Below, piece by piece: positions 8,657 through 19,065 of a stretch of 35,454 nucleotides of DNA (the stretch's first letter is position 1; each line of letters opens with the position of its first letter). The DNA lies in NCBI GenBank assembly GCA_001940705.1, contig MEHG01000010.1, positions 1 to 35,454 on the forward strand. The letters run 5' to 3'. The notes under the pieces were generated by a model that had not been told where the DNA came from, did not search any database, and saw nothing but the letters and a program-made list of their open reading frames with translations. Both the position numbers and the translations under genes were made by a program. This stretch comes from Candidatus Thorarchaeota archaeon AB_25 (GTDB lineage: Archaea; Asgardarchaeota; Thorarchaeia; Thorarchaeales; Thorarchaeaceae).

Positions 8657-9636
8657 GTTGTATTCACCTCTGTTTTCATCATCTTACAGATGAAGAACCC
8701 CTCAGTTCCGTGAAGATGAGGTAGAAATCGTCTTGCCAATTTCAATGATTCATGCAGCCTGATACCATAGGGTTCAGAATACCCCGGTGAACCAAACTCG
8801 GTTGATATTTCGACTATTTTCATCTCTGGATGTCGTTTCAATATATCATCAACAATGTACTCGTTCTCTTCTGGAGCAATGGAACATGTTGAATATACCA
8901 TTGTGCCACCATCAGCAAGAACATTGACTACGGCTTCCAGCATCTCATCCTCTCGTGTGGCACAAAATCTGATGTCAGCCATAGTCTTACTCGTCTTTCT
9001 GGTAGGGTCTAAGGGAATCAGTCCCTCTCCAGAGCAGGGGGCATCAAGCAGTATCTTATCAGGTTCGAAGGGTACGTTGTCGAGTTTTTTTGCATCACCA
9101 CGAAGGACCAGAGTGTTAGTAGCACCACAACGTACTATGTTGCTCTGAAGACTATTCATGCGCAGTCGGTCTTGTTCAACTGCAATGACCATCCCGGTGT
9201 TCTGCATCATCTGCGCAATGTGAGTTGTCTTCCCACCCGGTGCAGCTGCAAGATCTAGGACTATGTCCCCCGGTTTTGGGTCCAGTACACTAACAGCGGT
9301 CATTGACGGAACACCCTGAACGTAGTAGAATCCAAGCATGTGTTCAAGTAATGCCCCTGGAGAAGAGTGATTGAAGTCCGCATAGAAACAATCACTCAAC
9401 CACGGTATTTCTTCAAGTGTCACTCCCTTTTTCTGTAGACGGCCGAGGACAATACCCGCGGATGACTTCAGTGTGTTAATCCGTATTGCCGTTCTAATTG
9501 GCTGTTCACAGGCTTCAATGAAATTCAGAGTGTCCTCCTCACCCCATAGAGTGAGATAACGTTCAATCATATATTGGAGATATCCGTGCTCCTTGGCTAG
9601 TTCCTTTGCCCTTCGACGTAGTTCCTTTTTCGCCAT
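8653..9636 (-). CDS. NOL1/NOP2/Sun (NSUN)-type RNA m5C methyltransferase
   Basis: DLAAAPGGKTTHIAQMM, LLDAPCSGEGLI, STCSIAPEENEYIVD motifs; start taken at MAKKELRRRAKEL (the track ORF extends to 9684, overlapping the upstream gene). Confidence 0.9.
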   Translation of the reverse strand: MAKKELRRRAKELAKEHGYLQYMIERYLTLWGEEDTLNFIEACEQPIRTAIRINTLKSSAGIVLGRLQKKGVTLEEIPWLSDCFYADFNHSSPGALLEHMLGFYYVQGVPSMTAVSVLDPKPGDIVLDLAAAPGGKTTHIAQMMQNTGMVIAVEQDRLRMNSLQSNIVRCGATNTLVLRGDAKKLDNVPFEPDKILLDAPCSGEGLIPLDPTRKTSKTMADIRFCATREDEMLEAVVNVLADGGTMVYSTCSIAPEENEYIVDDILKRHPEMKIVEISTEFGSPGYSEPYGIRLHESLKLARRFLPHLHGTEGFFICKMMKTEVNTT

Positions 9637-9664
9637 TCTTGTATCCCCAATGATTGATTTCTCA

Positions 9665-10117
9665 CTACTCGCCGATATCCTCATTCCAGAGGGCTGGATT
9701 ATCTCTGATGAATTTCTCCATCATCTCAATGCACTCAGGGTCGTTGAGTACCGTGACAACCACACCTCGGTTAAGGACATACTGCTCTGGTCCTTGGAAT
9801 GTCTTATTCTCCCCAACTATGACCTTCGGTATTCCATAGAGTAGGACCGCCCCACTGCACATATCACAGGGGGAGAGTGTTGAGAAGAGCACTGAATTTC
9901 GATAGTCCTTTGCGGTCAGTCTTCCTGCGTTCTCCAGACAGTCCATCTCTGCATGGAGAACGGCGCTACCCTTCTGCATGCGTTGATTGTGTCCCCTACC
10001 TACAATCTTGTCGTCGATAACTAGAACTGAGCCAATTGGAATTCCCTCCTCTGAGAGACCTTTCCTTGCCTCCTCTATTGCCGCAGACATGAACTTCCTG
10101 ATTTTCTCATCATCCAT
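9665..10117 (-). CDS. Cytosine/nucleoside deaminase, yeast Fcy1-type
   Basis: HAEMDCLENAGR (zinc HAE), TLSPCDMCSGAVLLYGIPKVIVGEN (PCxxC), C-terminal LWNEDIGE resembling the yeast Fcy1 terminus DWFEDIGE. Confidence 0.88.
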   Translation of the reverse strand: MDDEKIRKFMSAAIEEARKGLSEEGIPIGSVLVIDDKIVGRGHNQRMQKGSAVLHAEMDCLENAGRLTAKDYRNSVLFSTLSPCDMCSGAVLLYGIPKVIVGENKTFQGPEQYVLNRGVVVTVLNDPECIEMMEKFIRDNPALWNEDIGE

Positions 10118-10126
10118 ATCATTACC

Positions 10127-11392
10127 TCATTCATAGTTCTCCAGAGCCTTCTTGAGCGCCGCTGTTTCAGGAGGAATTAGTTGGACCTGAGGAGTTAGTC
10201 GATCAGGTGTCGCCAGGTCCTTGAAACCTGACCCAGTTATTGGAACTACAATCCTGTCGGATCTATCAATGGTGCCCTGCTCAACTAGGGCTCTAAGTCC
10301 TGCCAATGCTGCTACACCACTGGGTTCAGCAAATATTCCCTCTAGTTTGCCGAGTAGCACAAGAGCCTTTTCTATCTCATCATCCGGAACCGCTATCACT
10401 TCACCCTTTGCTAGCTTAAGATATTTGAGGGCTGCATCTCCATCCCATGGGAATGGGTCTGCGAGACCTCCTGCAACTGTTTCGTTAGAATCCCAAGGAG
10501 TGATTTCCAAAGGATTTTGATTCTCCTTGAACGCTCTCACAATTGGGGCGCAGCCTTCAGGTTGGACTACTACAGGTCTTGGGATGCTATCAATCAGTCC
10601 CATCTCTTTGAATTCCCAGAACCCTTTCATTGTACCCGCCATTAGCCCTCCGCTTCCCGTAGGGAATAGGATCCAATCTGGTGGATTCCACTGAGTCTGT
10701 TCAGCTATCTCATAACCTAGTGACTTAGTACCCTCGAATTGAAAACAATTGAAGGGTCCAAAGGAAGGTGATGGAGTCCAACCAAACTCGGCAACAGCTG
10801 CAAGTAACAGAGTGGTTGTTGGGTCGACACCTTCCTTGACTTTCTTAACTCTGAACACCTTGGCTCCAAGGGTTCTCAAGTGAATCAACTTCCCCTTTGG
10901 GGCATCTTCAGGAACAAAGACGACCGCCTGAAGTCCCGCTCGTGCTGCAAAGGTGGACATGGAGGCTGCTGCATTTCCAGAAGATGCAGCTGATACAGTC
11001 TTAGCCCCATCTTCCAGAGCTCTACTTACTCCCACACAGATTGGCCTGTCTTTGAAGGATCCAGAAGGATTGACCGTTTCAATCTTGATTGAGAGGTTTT
11101 TTAATTTCCATACGTCACCAAGCCTCTTGCTCTTGACTAGTGGTGTCCCTCCCTCTCCCAATGTCACTATGTTCTTTCTATGTTTTAGAGGCATCAATTC
11201 AAAGTACTTCCAGAGTCCAGGAATTCGTTTCTCGAGACTATCCTTCGTAATTGTTTCTTTGATCTTCTCTAGGTCAAACTCAAAGTCTATTCTTCCTCCA
11301 CATCCGTCGTTTGGAGGTACAGTGGACTCGTCATACACCTTACCACATTTCGCGCATTTGATAGTCTTGATTTTAGTCACTGTGACACCCAC
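10127..11392 (-). CDS. thrC: Threonine synthase (PLP-dependent)
   Basis: N-terminal zinc ribbon CAKCGKVYDE, PLP-Lys motif NPSGSFKDRP, SSGNAAASMSTFAARAG, PTGSGGLMAGTMKGF. Confidence 0.93.
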   Translation of the reverse strand: MGVTVTKIKTIKCAKCGKVYDESTVPPNDGCGGRIDFEFDLEKIKETITKDSLEKRIPGLWKYFELMPLKHRKNIVTLGEGGTPLVKSKRLGDVWKLKNLSIKIETVNPSGSFKDRPICVGVSRALEDGAKTVSAASSGNAAASMSTFAARAGLQAVVFVPEDAPKGKLIHLRTLGAKVFRVKKVKEGVDPTTTLLLAAVAEFGWTPSPSFGPFNCFQFEGTKSLGYEIAEQTQWNPPDWILFPTGSGGLMAGTMKGFWEFKEMGLIDSIPRPVVVQPEGCAPIVRAFKENQNPLEITPWDSNETVAGGLADPFPWDGDAALKYLKLAKGEVIAVPDDEIEKALVLLGKLEGIFAEPSGVAALAGLRALVEQGTIDRSDRIVVPITGSGFKDLATPDRLTPQVQLIPPETAALKKALENYE

Positions 11393-11507
11393 CCTTCAAG
11401 TTGGGTACATCGCCGTTATTTGGGTTATGGCTAATCTCCTGATGGAAACACCTAACAACCTGATACTCTGGTTATGCTCTTGGGTTGACTGAAAGAGGAT
11501 GATATGA

Positions 11508-12089
11508 ATGCTTGAGTCATTTGAGGTGGAGATTAAGGTCCCAATCGAGAGTTCTGAGGAGATGAAACAGAAGCTTCTTGATTTTGGAGCCAGCCAGTTA
11601 AACAGCGAGGTTCAGGTTGATATGTACTTTGACCATCCATGTCGGTCTTTCCAAGAAACTGATGAAGCTGTCAGAGTGAGGACAAGAAAACCCTTAGATG
11701 AAGCAGAATTGGAACTATCACATGCGCCAATTGAACTGACCTACAAGGGACCGAAAATTGACCTGAAAACAAAGACACGCTTAGAATATTCAGTTAATAT
11801 CAATGATGCCACCGCAATTACCGCGATACTAGAACATCTTGGATTCAAATCAGTAGCTACAGTCAGCAAAAAGAGGACATTCTTCAATCTTCGCGAGATT
11901 ACTATCAGTATTGATGATGTGGAACATGTTGGCTTGTTTCTAGAAATGGAGTCCATCGCACACGAGAAGAGTGAGATTGAATCAGCTAAGAGGATAATCT
12001 TTGATTTGTTAGATGAACTTGGTATTGACCAGGAGCAGTCAGTACGGGCGTCCTATTTGGAGCTATACTTGGACCGAAACAAACGCTGA
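11508..12089 (+). CDS. CYTH domain protein (class IV adenylate cyclase / thiamine triphosphatase-like)
   Basis: N-terminal FEVEIKVPI (ExExK), VRVRTRK, ELTYKGPK, RLEYSVNI, VSKKRTFF, GLFLEME. Confidence 0.88.
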   Translation: MLESFEVEIKVPIESSEEMKQKLLDFGASQLNSEVQVDMYFDHPCRSFQETDEAVRVRTRKPLDEAELELSHAPIELTYKGPKIDLKTKTRLEYSVNINDATAITAILEHLGFKSVATVSKKRTFFNLREITISIDDVEHVGLFLEMESIAHEKSEIESAKRIIFDLLDELGIDQEQSVRASYLELYLDRNKR

Positions 12090-12091
12090 TA

Positions 12092-12676
12092 CTATAATCG
12101 TATTTCTTCTCTCAATCGAAGTACGAAAGCTTCGAGTGTCTTATGACGTTCTTCAGCTATTTCTTTTGCTCCGTCTGTATACATGAGATCCCTTAACCTG
12201 AGTAGTTTTTCATCTGCATGTTTCAGAAACCCCTCAATTCCATCTCCCTTACTAGAAGCTTGTGCAATTGCACGGAAAACGCCTATCGTTCCCATTGCAT
12301 CAAGTTTGTCAACATCGCTCAGAATTTTTCCTTCAAGCGAGTTTGGTTCAATCCCCTCACTGAATCTATGAGTTCTGATAGTGTCTACCACTTTGTCAAC
12401 CTCAGCGTCATCAAAACCCACACGCCTCAGAATATCTTGACTCATCTCTCCTGACAATATAGAGTGTGAAACACCAGTTGTAGCCTCATCTTGACGCCCA
12501 ATGTCATGGAGAAGCGCTGCAGCTCCTAGTATCTTCAAGTCTGCATTAAGATCCATACCAATTCTGATGCATAATGCATACACTCTCTTGGTATGATCGT
12601 AGGTGTGTGCTCCTTTGCTATTCCCTGCTAGTTTTTCCTTCACAAATTCCTCAATCATCCGATGAGTCGACTCCAA
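12092..12676 (-). CDS. HD domain phosphohydrolase
   Basis: TYDHTKRVYALC, AALLHDIGRQDEATT, ILSDVDKLDAMG. Confidence 0.92.
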   Translation of the reverse strand: MESTHRMIEEFVKEKLAGNSKGAHTYDHTKRVYALCIRIGMDLNADLKILGAAALLHDIGRQDEATTGVSHSILSGEMSQDILRRVGFDDAEVDKVVDTIRTHRFSEGIEPNSLEGKILSDVDKLDAMGTIGVFRAIAQASSKGDGIEGFLKHADEKLLRLRDLMYTDGAKEIAEERHKTLEAFVLRLREEIRL

Positions 12677-12843
12677 TATACAGACCTCATGTTTTGAACT
12701 CTAATTGTGCTTATCTTATAGCTTCAATTATGGAAGTTTACTGGTAGTGTATATTCAAGATACTTTCGATAAACGAAATTGAGTCCAGCTGAACAACCCT
12801 TTAATTGCTAGGAAAGGACGTTTGAGAGTGACTTGCATCCACC

Positions 12844-15800
12844 GTGAGTTACACGACACGCCAAATCTCCCAAATAGTGAACGAGAGGACTAGTCCAGTG
12901 AGCGCCGCAACGAAATCTTCCCGCAGAAGAATGGGTCTTACCACCCTCATAAGCGCAATCTTCATAGTCGCAAGTCTCGTTTGGGCAACATATAATTTTG
13001 TAATCGTTCAGTCCGGTTCTGTCCGTCAGTATGACCCACATTATGAATATGATGATATTGAACTCTGGCCATACAACATACCAGGTTGGGGCGGAGGAAG
13101 AACCAATTGGTTTGATAATTTCAACTACACAGATGGTCTTGTTGGTCAGCCACTTCCAGATGATCTTCTTGACCATTTAGATGACATCATATTTACGGTG
13201 GTACCGAGAGACCCACCCCAGTTATGGCGGGTCGGTGCGTATGACGATTATGATGGTTCAAACTGGGGCAAAATCAACGTTGGTACTTGGCCTGTGGACA
13301 CAGGTGCACAGCTGATAACATATGGTGAGGCGACCAACCCAGTTTACACTGTGATTTTTAACACCACCGCAGGTGCCACAGTTGGCTCAATTGAGCTACC
13401 TACGCTCTTTCCAGAGATACGCGTGATTGAGGATTCTTTCACCGTATGGAGCTTCTATCCAGATGGTACACCATATCGTGATCCTGGCCGGCTCTTGGAC
13501 TATGATTTAGAAACTGACGAGTATGGTACACTTCTCTTTACACCATTCATTCAGGGATCTACTGGTGAAGAAGTCGTAGTTTCATTTGACCTCACTTTCG
13601 AAACTCAGGACATAGATAATGTCATTGCCAATGCACTACCCGGTAGCGGTGCTGTGGGAATGGATGACTACCTCGGTTTGCCTACATTAACTCCAGAAGT
13701 AATCGCCAACATTAGTCAATTTTCAGGCGTTGGAAGTAATGCATATGAAACGGCTATGGCTGTTCAACTATACTTCCAAAGCACCTTCAATCTCACAATT
13801 AATCCTACAGCATTAGGCGACCGACCAGAAGGTCAAGAAGTCACTGATTGGTTCCTCGAACGTGGTGGCGGACTTCCGATGGACTTTGCCACTGCGTATT
13901 GTGTGTTCATACGGCATCTCGGTATTCCTGCTCGTTTGGCGATGGGTTATGCAGTCGGTGACCCCGACCCAATAGATGACTTTAGAACGATCAAAGTCAG
14001 ACATATGGCCTTCTGGACCGAGGTCTTTATTCCAATGTCAGGAGCCACTCAAGGTGAGTGGATTCAAGTCGTTCCTGCAGTGTTGCCTGATGATTCAGGT
14101 GGTGGTGAGGATCCTACCAACGTACCAACACCTGATGTTCAACTCAGAGTTTGGCCCACAAATGGACAACCGTGGGCACAGATTGGAACTCCCTTTGAGT
14201 TGAGCGCTGAAATCACTGTGGATGGAGTTCCTGTCACAACTCCTGAGCCTATCATCTTCCATGATGAAACTGACAATGAGTTCATAGGTGTCCAAACAAT
14301 TGGACAGGCACCTGACAACCCCATTGCAAATATCACATACGTATTTCCTGCACATGCTTCTGTAGACTATCATATTATGGCTGCAACTTGGCAGGCAGGG
14401 ACACTCTCGATCACGAATCGAACGTCAATCTATGCTGTAGGAACACCAGATCCTTATGCATATCCATCACCTCCCGCTGGCATTGATGGGTTTGTCTTGA
14501 GTGAAACGAGGGATCTAAATGTCAGTCAAGGCTTAGACACCCACATTGCATTTTGGGAGGACACAGTCCATGTCTATGGAACAATGAAAGTGGGTGGAGT
14601 CCCCGTTAACAGTACAAATCATGATAACAGGAATATCGGTATCTACTGGGATAATTCATTCATGGGAAATGCATCCATTGACCAGTATGGCTATTATGAA
14701 TTAGACATCTATGTCGATCCAATGGACCTTTCAAGAATGATTGTGGGAAATCACGAAGTCTGGTCGTGGTACTTGGGAGATTGGGATCAATATGGTATTC
14801 CCCGATTGAATGAAGCACGTTCGAGTGACAACTCCACTGCTACGGTTTGGGGTCGAGTGGGATTCGATTTGAACGTATACCCAGTCAATATTGCTGCTGG
14901 AGGAAGAGTCTACTATGATGGTTTCGTTTATCTCCTAAACGGTACAGCCTTACGAACGAGCCAGTTTGTAGGGGCTTTCTTTCATACGCAGGCTAATGCT
15001 ACACGCCCATTGAACTCCACAGGAGGTTTCCAGTGGAGCTACGATATACCTGTGACCCAACCTGATGGTATATATTTTGCACGGGTTAACTGGACTTCTC
15101 CGTGGCCACTCATCGCAGGTAACTGGAGCATTTCTGTTCCAGTGGATGTTGGTTCCAGTGGGACGCACCTCTCAATCTCTCCATTACCAGATCCTCTCTA
15201 CGTAGCTTGGAATATCACAATCAGCGGATACTTGACCCATGCATCTAATGCCACTGGTATAGGTGGTCGTTGGGTTGATATCTATTGGAATAATGGATCG
15301 GAATTTCTCTTAGGATCAGTACTCACGGCTTCTGATGGTTATTACGAGTTCAACTACACAGTTCTTGTTTCTGATGAAGGTCCAATTGAATACTGGTCAA
15401 GCTTTACATCAATGGAACCAACTCTAGCAAGTTCAGAATCAGTTCACCGTTTTACAAGTGTGAAGAAATATGATGTATCTCTGGACCCAATCTTTGTTAC
15501 TCCTGACCCTGTGTATCTTCTTCAACCAGTTGATATTCAGGGAACGCTACAGCTCTCAGAGTTTGGAATTCCATTACCCAATGAATGGGTTGATTTCTGG
15601 TTACAGAACAGCACAGGTGTCTTCTATATTGGAGGTGTGATGACAAACTCCACTGGTGGCTATCTCTATCAGTATACAATCCCTATAGGTCAGACTACTG
15701 AAACAGTGTACATCTGGGCAAACTACACTTCGCCTTACTATACAGTCTATGATAAGGAGTCAATTCATGAACCTCTAGATATTCAAGCCACAGGCACTCT

Positions 15801-18800
15801 CATTTCGATTCAGGAAGACTTCATATTCTATTATGTGAATGAAACCATTTTCCTATACGGAAATCTACAGTTTGCGAACGGTACCCCGATTCCCTCTCAG
15901 TTGGTTGATATCTATTGGATTAACTCAACTGGTACCTTCCATTTCCAGAAGATGACTGATGCATTTGGGGATTACCAGATGTTCTACAACTGTACTCCAA
16001 CGCAAGATGAGCCTGAAACAATATCTGTGGATGTTTATTGGACTTCTTGGACTCCAATCTACGATGATGCCTCCAGTTCGCTAGCGCCTCAGATACAGCT
16101 ACAGAGATATGACCTTGAGATTACGCTCACAGTTCCGACCCAGCTCTATGTAGATGAACTAGACTTCGATGTTGAGGGAGTGCTCTCATATACTGGTGGT
16201 GCTCCACCCCTCTCGAATGAGTGGGTCGACATCTACTACTCGAATGGTACTCATTGGCTATTGATTGATAGTCAATTGACTAACTCCACAGGAGGATTTC
16301 TATCGCTACTCTCTTTTGCGACCTATGATGAAGGGATAGTTGATTTTGCAGCATTCCACGCAAGCTCTGACCCGTTGAGAAACAATGCTTTAGAATACTT
16401 TAGTATCAATCGAGTGAAGTACACAATTACTCTCGATGTTACTATCAATCCCAATCCGGTCATGCAAAACGAAACTCTCACTGTTCATGTTCATGCTTAC
16501 TTTACACACAATGGAACTAATCTCTCAGGTGCCACAATATCATTATTCTGGAATAATGGCACACTACCGCTTCCTTGGCTTGGTGATGTTATAACAAATA
16601 GTACTGGTCAGGACGACTTAATCTACTCAGGAATGGACTGGGACACTGTCAGAACGGGTATTGAGGTCTATGGTATCTACGGAAACACAGTCTTCATTGC
16701 ATCAGTTGAGTCAGCCCATAACATTCTCACACTGAACCAATGGCAGACTGCGTTCGCAGGTGTCAACCTCCCTGTGGTATTATACAGGATTGGTGAGACT
16801 GTGGTGGTGACTGGGGATCTAGAAATCTGGAAACCTTCATTTCCAAGTGTTCCATACGCTAGTGCAACGGTTGAACTGACACTGTTTGGAACTACAAGGA
16901 CAACTGATGTGACAACCTCAGACGGGTCGTTTACCCTGAGTTGGGATATACCTGGGACAATCGCTCCAGGGTTCTATGACTTGTTTGTTGAATTCAATTC
17001 GCCATATCCATGGATAGCAGACTCAGCATCCGCATTGCCACAGATACAGGTCGTTGCACCTGGATATCTATGGCCTGAGTTCTCAGTTACGCCTACAACA
17101 GTCTATTTGGACCAGATATTGAACATAACAGGTAGAGTGACCTGGGACAATGGAACACCATACGCGAGTTCCCCAGTTGACCTCTACTGGGGCGATTATT
17201 TTGGTGCATACGATTGGTTTGTTCTGAACTTCAATACAGACTCTAGTGGTAGGTTTACGTATCTCTATCCAATCCCTGATGATATGGGTCTTCTTGGTCC
17301 TCGAGAGGTCTGGGCATACATCGATCAAGTTGGCTATGCTACTTCTGGTGAGTCACCTCGCATTCCAATCACCATAGCCATTTACACTATTAATCTCTCA
17401 GCTTCCGTAGATCTCACAATCATCTACCTGGAAGACAGTCTGACCTTTTCAGGGACTCTGCAGTTCACAAATAGTACTCCCATGGTCGACTATGATATTG
17501 AGATCTGGTGGGGTGGAAATCTTCTCACTACAGAAACAACCATTGGTGGGGGCGCGTTCATCTACATTCTTTCAGTGACCTATAGCTATGATGCTGATGT
17601 CTACACAGGATATGCATTATTCAGACCACCATCGATTGCTTTTGGTGATCTCGATACACCTGAACCCTTCAGTGATGTTACTGTGATTGAGCGTGTAGAT
17701 GTTTCTATGGACCTAGAGCCCTCTGATACCATTGTTAGCAGAGGTGAAACACTCGTCATTACGGGTGATGTAATCAACGATGGCGTGTTACCAGCAGATG
17801 GAGTTACAGTCGAGGCACTTGTAAATGGAATTCCAACAGGCGCGATGGCTGTTACGGCTGGAAATGGCCGCTATTCAATCTCATGGGTGGTTCCCGGATT
17901 CCAACCCCGTGGTTCTTACAACATCAGTGTGCATGTGATTTCATCATTCCATGAGATGTTCGCTGGACCATCAAATTGGTTTATAGATGTCTACATAGGT
18001 TCTGACGTTTTTGTACAAACAGATCTAGTATCTATAATGCCCGGAGAAAGTTTCTCAGTATATATTGAGCTTCAAGACGATGATAGCAATAATCTCCATG
18101 GTGAGTGGGTCCGGTTATTCATCGGCTCGATACGCCTTACAGATATTCAACTCACTGACGCAAGTGGAATGACATTTGATTTGGTAGTGCCCTTATCCTG
18201 GGATGGTGGAAGTGCACTCTTCAATATCACTGCACGTTATGCTGGTATGTCCTTTGTCGATCCCAGTATTGCTATGTCCATTAACCAGATCCATATCTTC
18301 ACTGACGTCGTCTTCATCTCAATTCCAGACAGGGTGGATCCCGGTCAGGACTTCAACATAGAGTCAACATTCCGCGATCCAGAGGGCAACCCCATTATGT
18401 TTCGTACCGTGTGGCTGGATTACAATGGTACAGATCGGTATCCCTACTTCATAGATGCAGATGGGGGATTCACACATCCTGTAGCTGCACAGACCGATGG
18501 GACGATAATTCAGTACACACTTACACTCGTTTCATTTGAAATTGATAATATACAATCTAATGAGTTCACAATTAATATTCAAACACAAGGTGGTAATCCA
18601 TTGCAAGGAACAGATTTACTCATAGCAGGTATCTTACTTATAGGTGCAGTCGTCGCCGTTCTGGCGTACCTGTACATAGTAAGGGGAATGTTCCGCGGTC
18701 CTGTTGTTTCGAGAGGATTTGACATCCCAGCAAAATTGCGAAACATCAAGAAACTCGCAGATGCAGGAAAGTATGGTGCTTCCATCACATTAGCTTACCG

Positions 18801-19047
18801 TACTTTTGAGCAGATGTGCGGCGCAAAGATGGGTTCAGAAAGAACTCACTCTGAAACCGCCCGTGAGTATCTTGATAGGGTCCTAGAAACAATTTCCCTC
18901 GATAGTGGGACTGTTGAACAATTTGTGCAGACATACGAAGAGGCTCGCTTTTCACATCATGAAATGACACGTGAGAGGTATGAAGAGGCCGTTCGTATCT
19001 TCACTGACCTATATCCCAGAATCGATTCAGCTGCCCCAGTAGAGTAA
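12844..19047 (+). CDS. Giant surface-anchored transglutaminase-like protein with tandem Ig-like repeats, C-terminal TM and DUF4129-like cytoplasmic domain
   Basis: 2067 aa, GTG start. N-terminal TM (LISAIFIVASLVWATYNFVIV); transglutaminase-like core DFATAYCVFIRHLGIPARLAMGY; repeated VDIYW.N.G/STG modules; C-terminal TM (LLIAGILLIGAVVAVLAYLYIV) then DUF4129-like THSETAREYLDRVL...FVQTYEEARFSHHEMT. Confidence 0.85.
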   Translation: MSYTTRQISQIVNERTSPVSAATKSSRRRMGLTTLISAIFIVASLVWATYNFVIVQSGSVRQYDPHYEYDDIELWPYNIPGWGGGRTNWFDNFNYTDGLVGQPLPDDLLDHLDDIIFTVVPRDPPQLWRVGAYDDYDGSNWGKINVGTWPVDTGAQLITYGEATNPVYTVIFNTTAGATVGSIELPTLFPEIRVIEDSFTVWSFYPDGTPYRDPGRLLDYDLETDEYGTLLFTPFIQGSTGEEVVVSFDLTFETQDIDNVIANALPGSGAVGMDDYLGLPTLTPEVIANISQFSGVGSNAYETAMAVQLYFQSTFNLTINPTALGDRPEGQEVTDWFLERGGGLPMDFATAYCVFIRHLGIPARLAMGYAVGDPDPIDDFRTIKVRHMAFWTEVFIPMSGATQGEWIQVVPAVLPDDSGGGEDPTNVPTPDVQLRVWPTNGQPWAQIGTPFELSAEITVDGVPVTTPEPIIFHDETDNEFIGVQTIGQAPDNPIANITYVFPAHASVDYHIMAATWQAGTLSITNRTSIYAVGTPDPYAYPSPPAGIDGFVLSETRDLNVSQGLDTHIAFWEDTVHVYGTMKVGGVPVNSTNHDNRNIGIYWDNSFMGNASIDQYGYYELDIYVDPMDLSRMIVGNHEVWSWYLGDWDQYGIPRLNEARSSDNSTATVWGRVGFDLNVYPVNIAAGGRVYYDGFVYLLNGTALRTSQFVGAFFHTQANATRPLNSTGGFQWSYDIPVTQPDGIYFARVNWTSPWPLIAGNWSISVPVDVGSSGTHLSISPLPDPLYVAWNITISGYLTHASNATGIGGRWVDIYWNNGSEFLLGSVLTASDGYYEFNYTVLVSDEGPIEYWSSFTSMEPTLASSESVHRFTSVKKYDVSLDPIFVTPDPVYLLQPVDIQGTLQLSEFGIPLPNEWVDFWLQNSTGVFYIGGVMTNSTGGYLYQYTIPIGQTTETVYIWANYTSPYYTVYDKESIHEPLDIQATGTLISIQEDFIFYYVNETIFLYGNLQFANGTPIPSQLVDIYWINSTGTFHFQKMTDAFGDYQMFYNCTPTQDEPETISVDVYWTSWTPIYDDASSSLAPQIQLQRYDLEITLTVPTQLYVDELDFDVEGVLSYTGGAPPLSNEWVDIYYSNGTHWLLIDSQLTNSTGGFLSLLSFATYDEGIVDFAAFHASSDPLRNNALEYFSINRVKYTITLDVTINPNPVMQNETLTVHVHAYFTHNGTNLSGATISLFWNNGTLPLPWLGDVITNSTGQDDLIYSGMDWDTVRTGIEVYGIYGNTVFIASVESAHNILTLNQWQTAFAGVNLPVVLYRIGETVVVTGDLEIWKPSFPSVPYASATVELTLFGTTRTTDVTTSDGSFTLSWDIPGTIAPGFYDLFVEFNSPYPWIADSASALPQIQVVAPGYLWPEFSVTPTTVYLDQILNITGRVTWDNGTPYASSPVDLYWGDYFGAYDWFVLNFNTDSSGRFTYLYPIPDDMGLLGPREVWAYIDQVGYATSGESPRIPITIAIYTINLSASVDLTIIYLEDSLTFSGTLQFTNSTPMVDYDIEIWWGGNLLTTETTIGGGAFIYILSVTYSYDADVYTGYALFRPPSIAFGDLDTPEPFSDVTVIERVDVSMDLEPSDTIVSRGETLVITGDVINDGVLPADGVTVEALVNGIPTGAMAVTAGNGRYSISWVVPGFQPRGSYNISVHVISSFHEMFAGPSNWFIDVYIGSDVFVQTDLVSIMPGESFSVYIELQDDDSNNLHGEWVRLFIGSIRLTDIQLTDASGMTFDLVVPLSWDGGSALFNITARYAGMSFVDPSIAMSINQIHIFTDVVFISIPDRVDPGQDFNIESTFRDPEGNPIMFRTVWLDYNGTDRYPYFIDADGGFTHPVAAQTDGTIIQYTLTLVSFEIDNIQSNEFTINIQTQGGNPLQGTDLLIAGILLIGAVVAVLAYLYIVRGMFRGPVVSRGFDIPAKLRNIKKLADAGKYGASITLAYRTFEQMCGAKMGSERTHSETAREYLDRVLETISLDSGTVEQFVQTYEEARFSHHEMTRERYEEAVRIFTDLYPRIDSAAPVE

Positions 19048-19065
19048 GATAACGGAGAGATACGA

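Noticed and set aside
12808-13176. 122-aa minus-strand ORF
   Set aside because: Antisense to the start of the giant surface protein and its promoter
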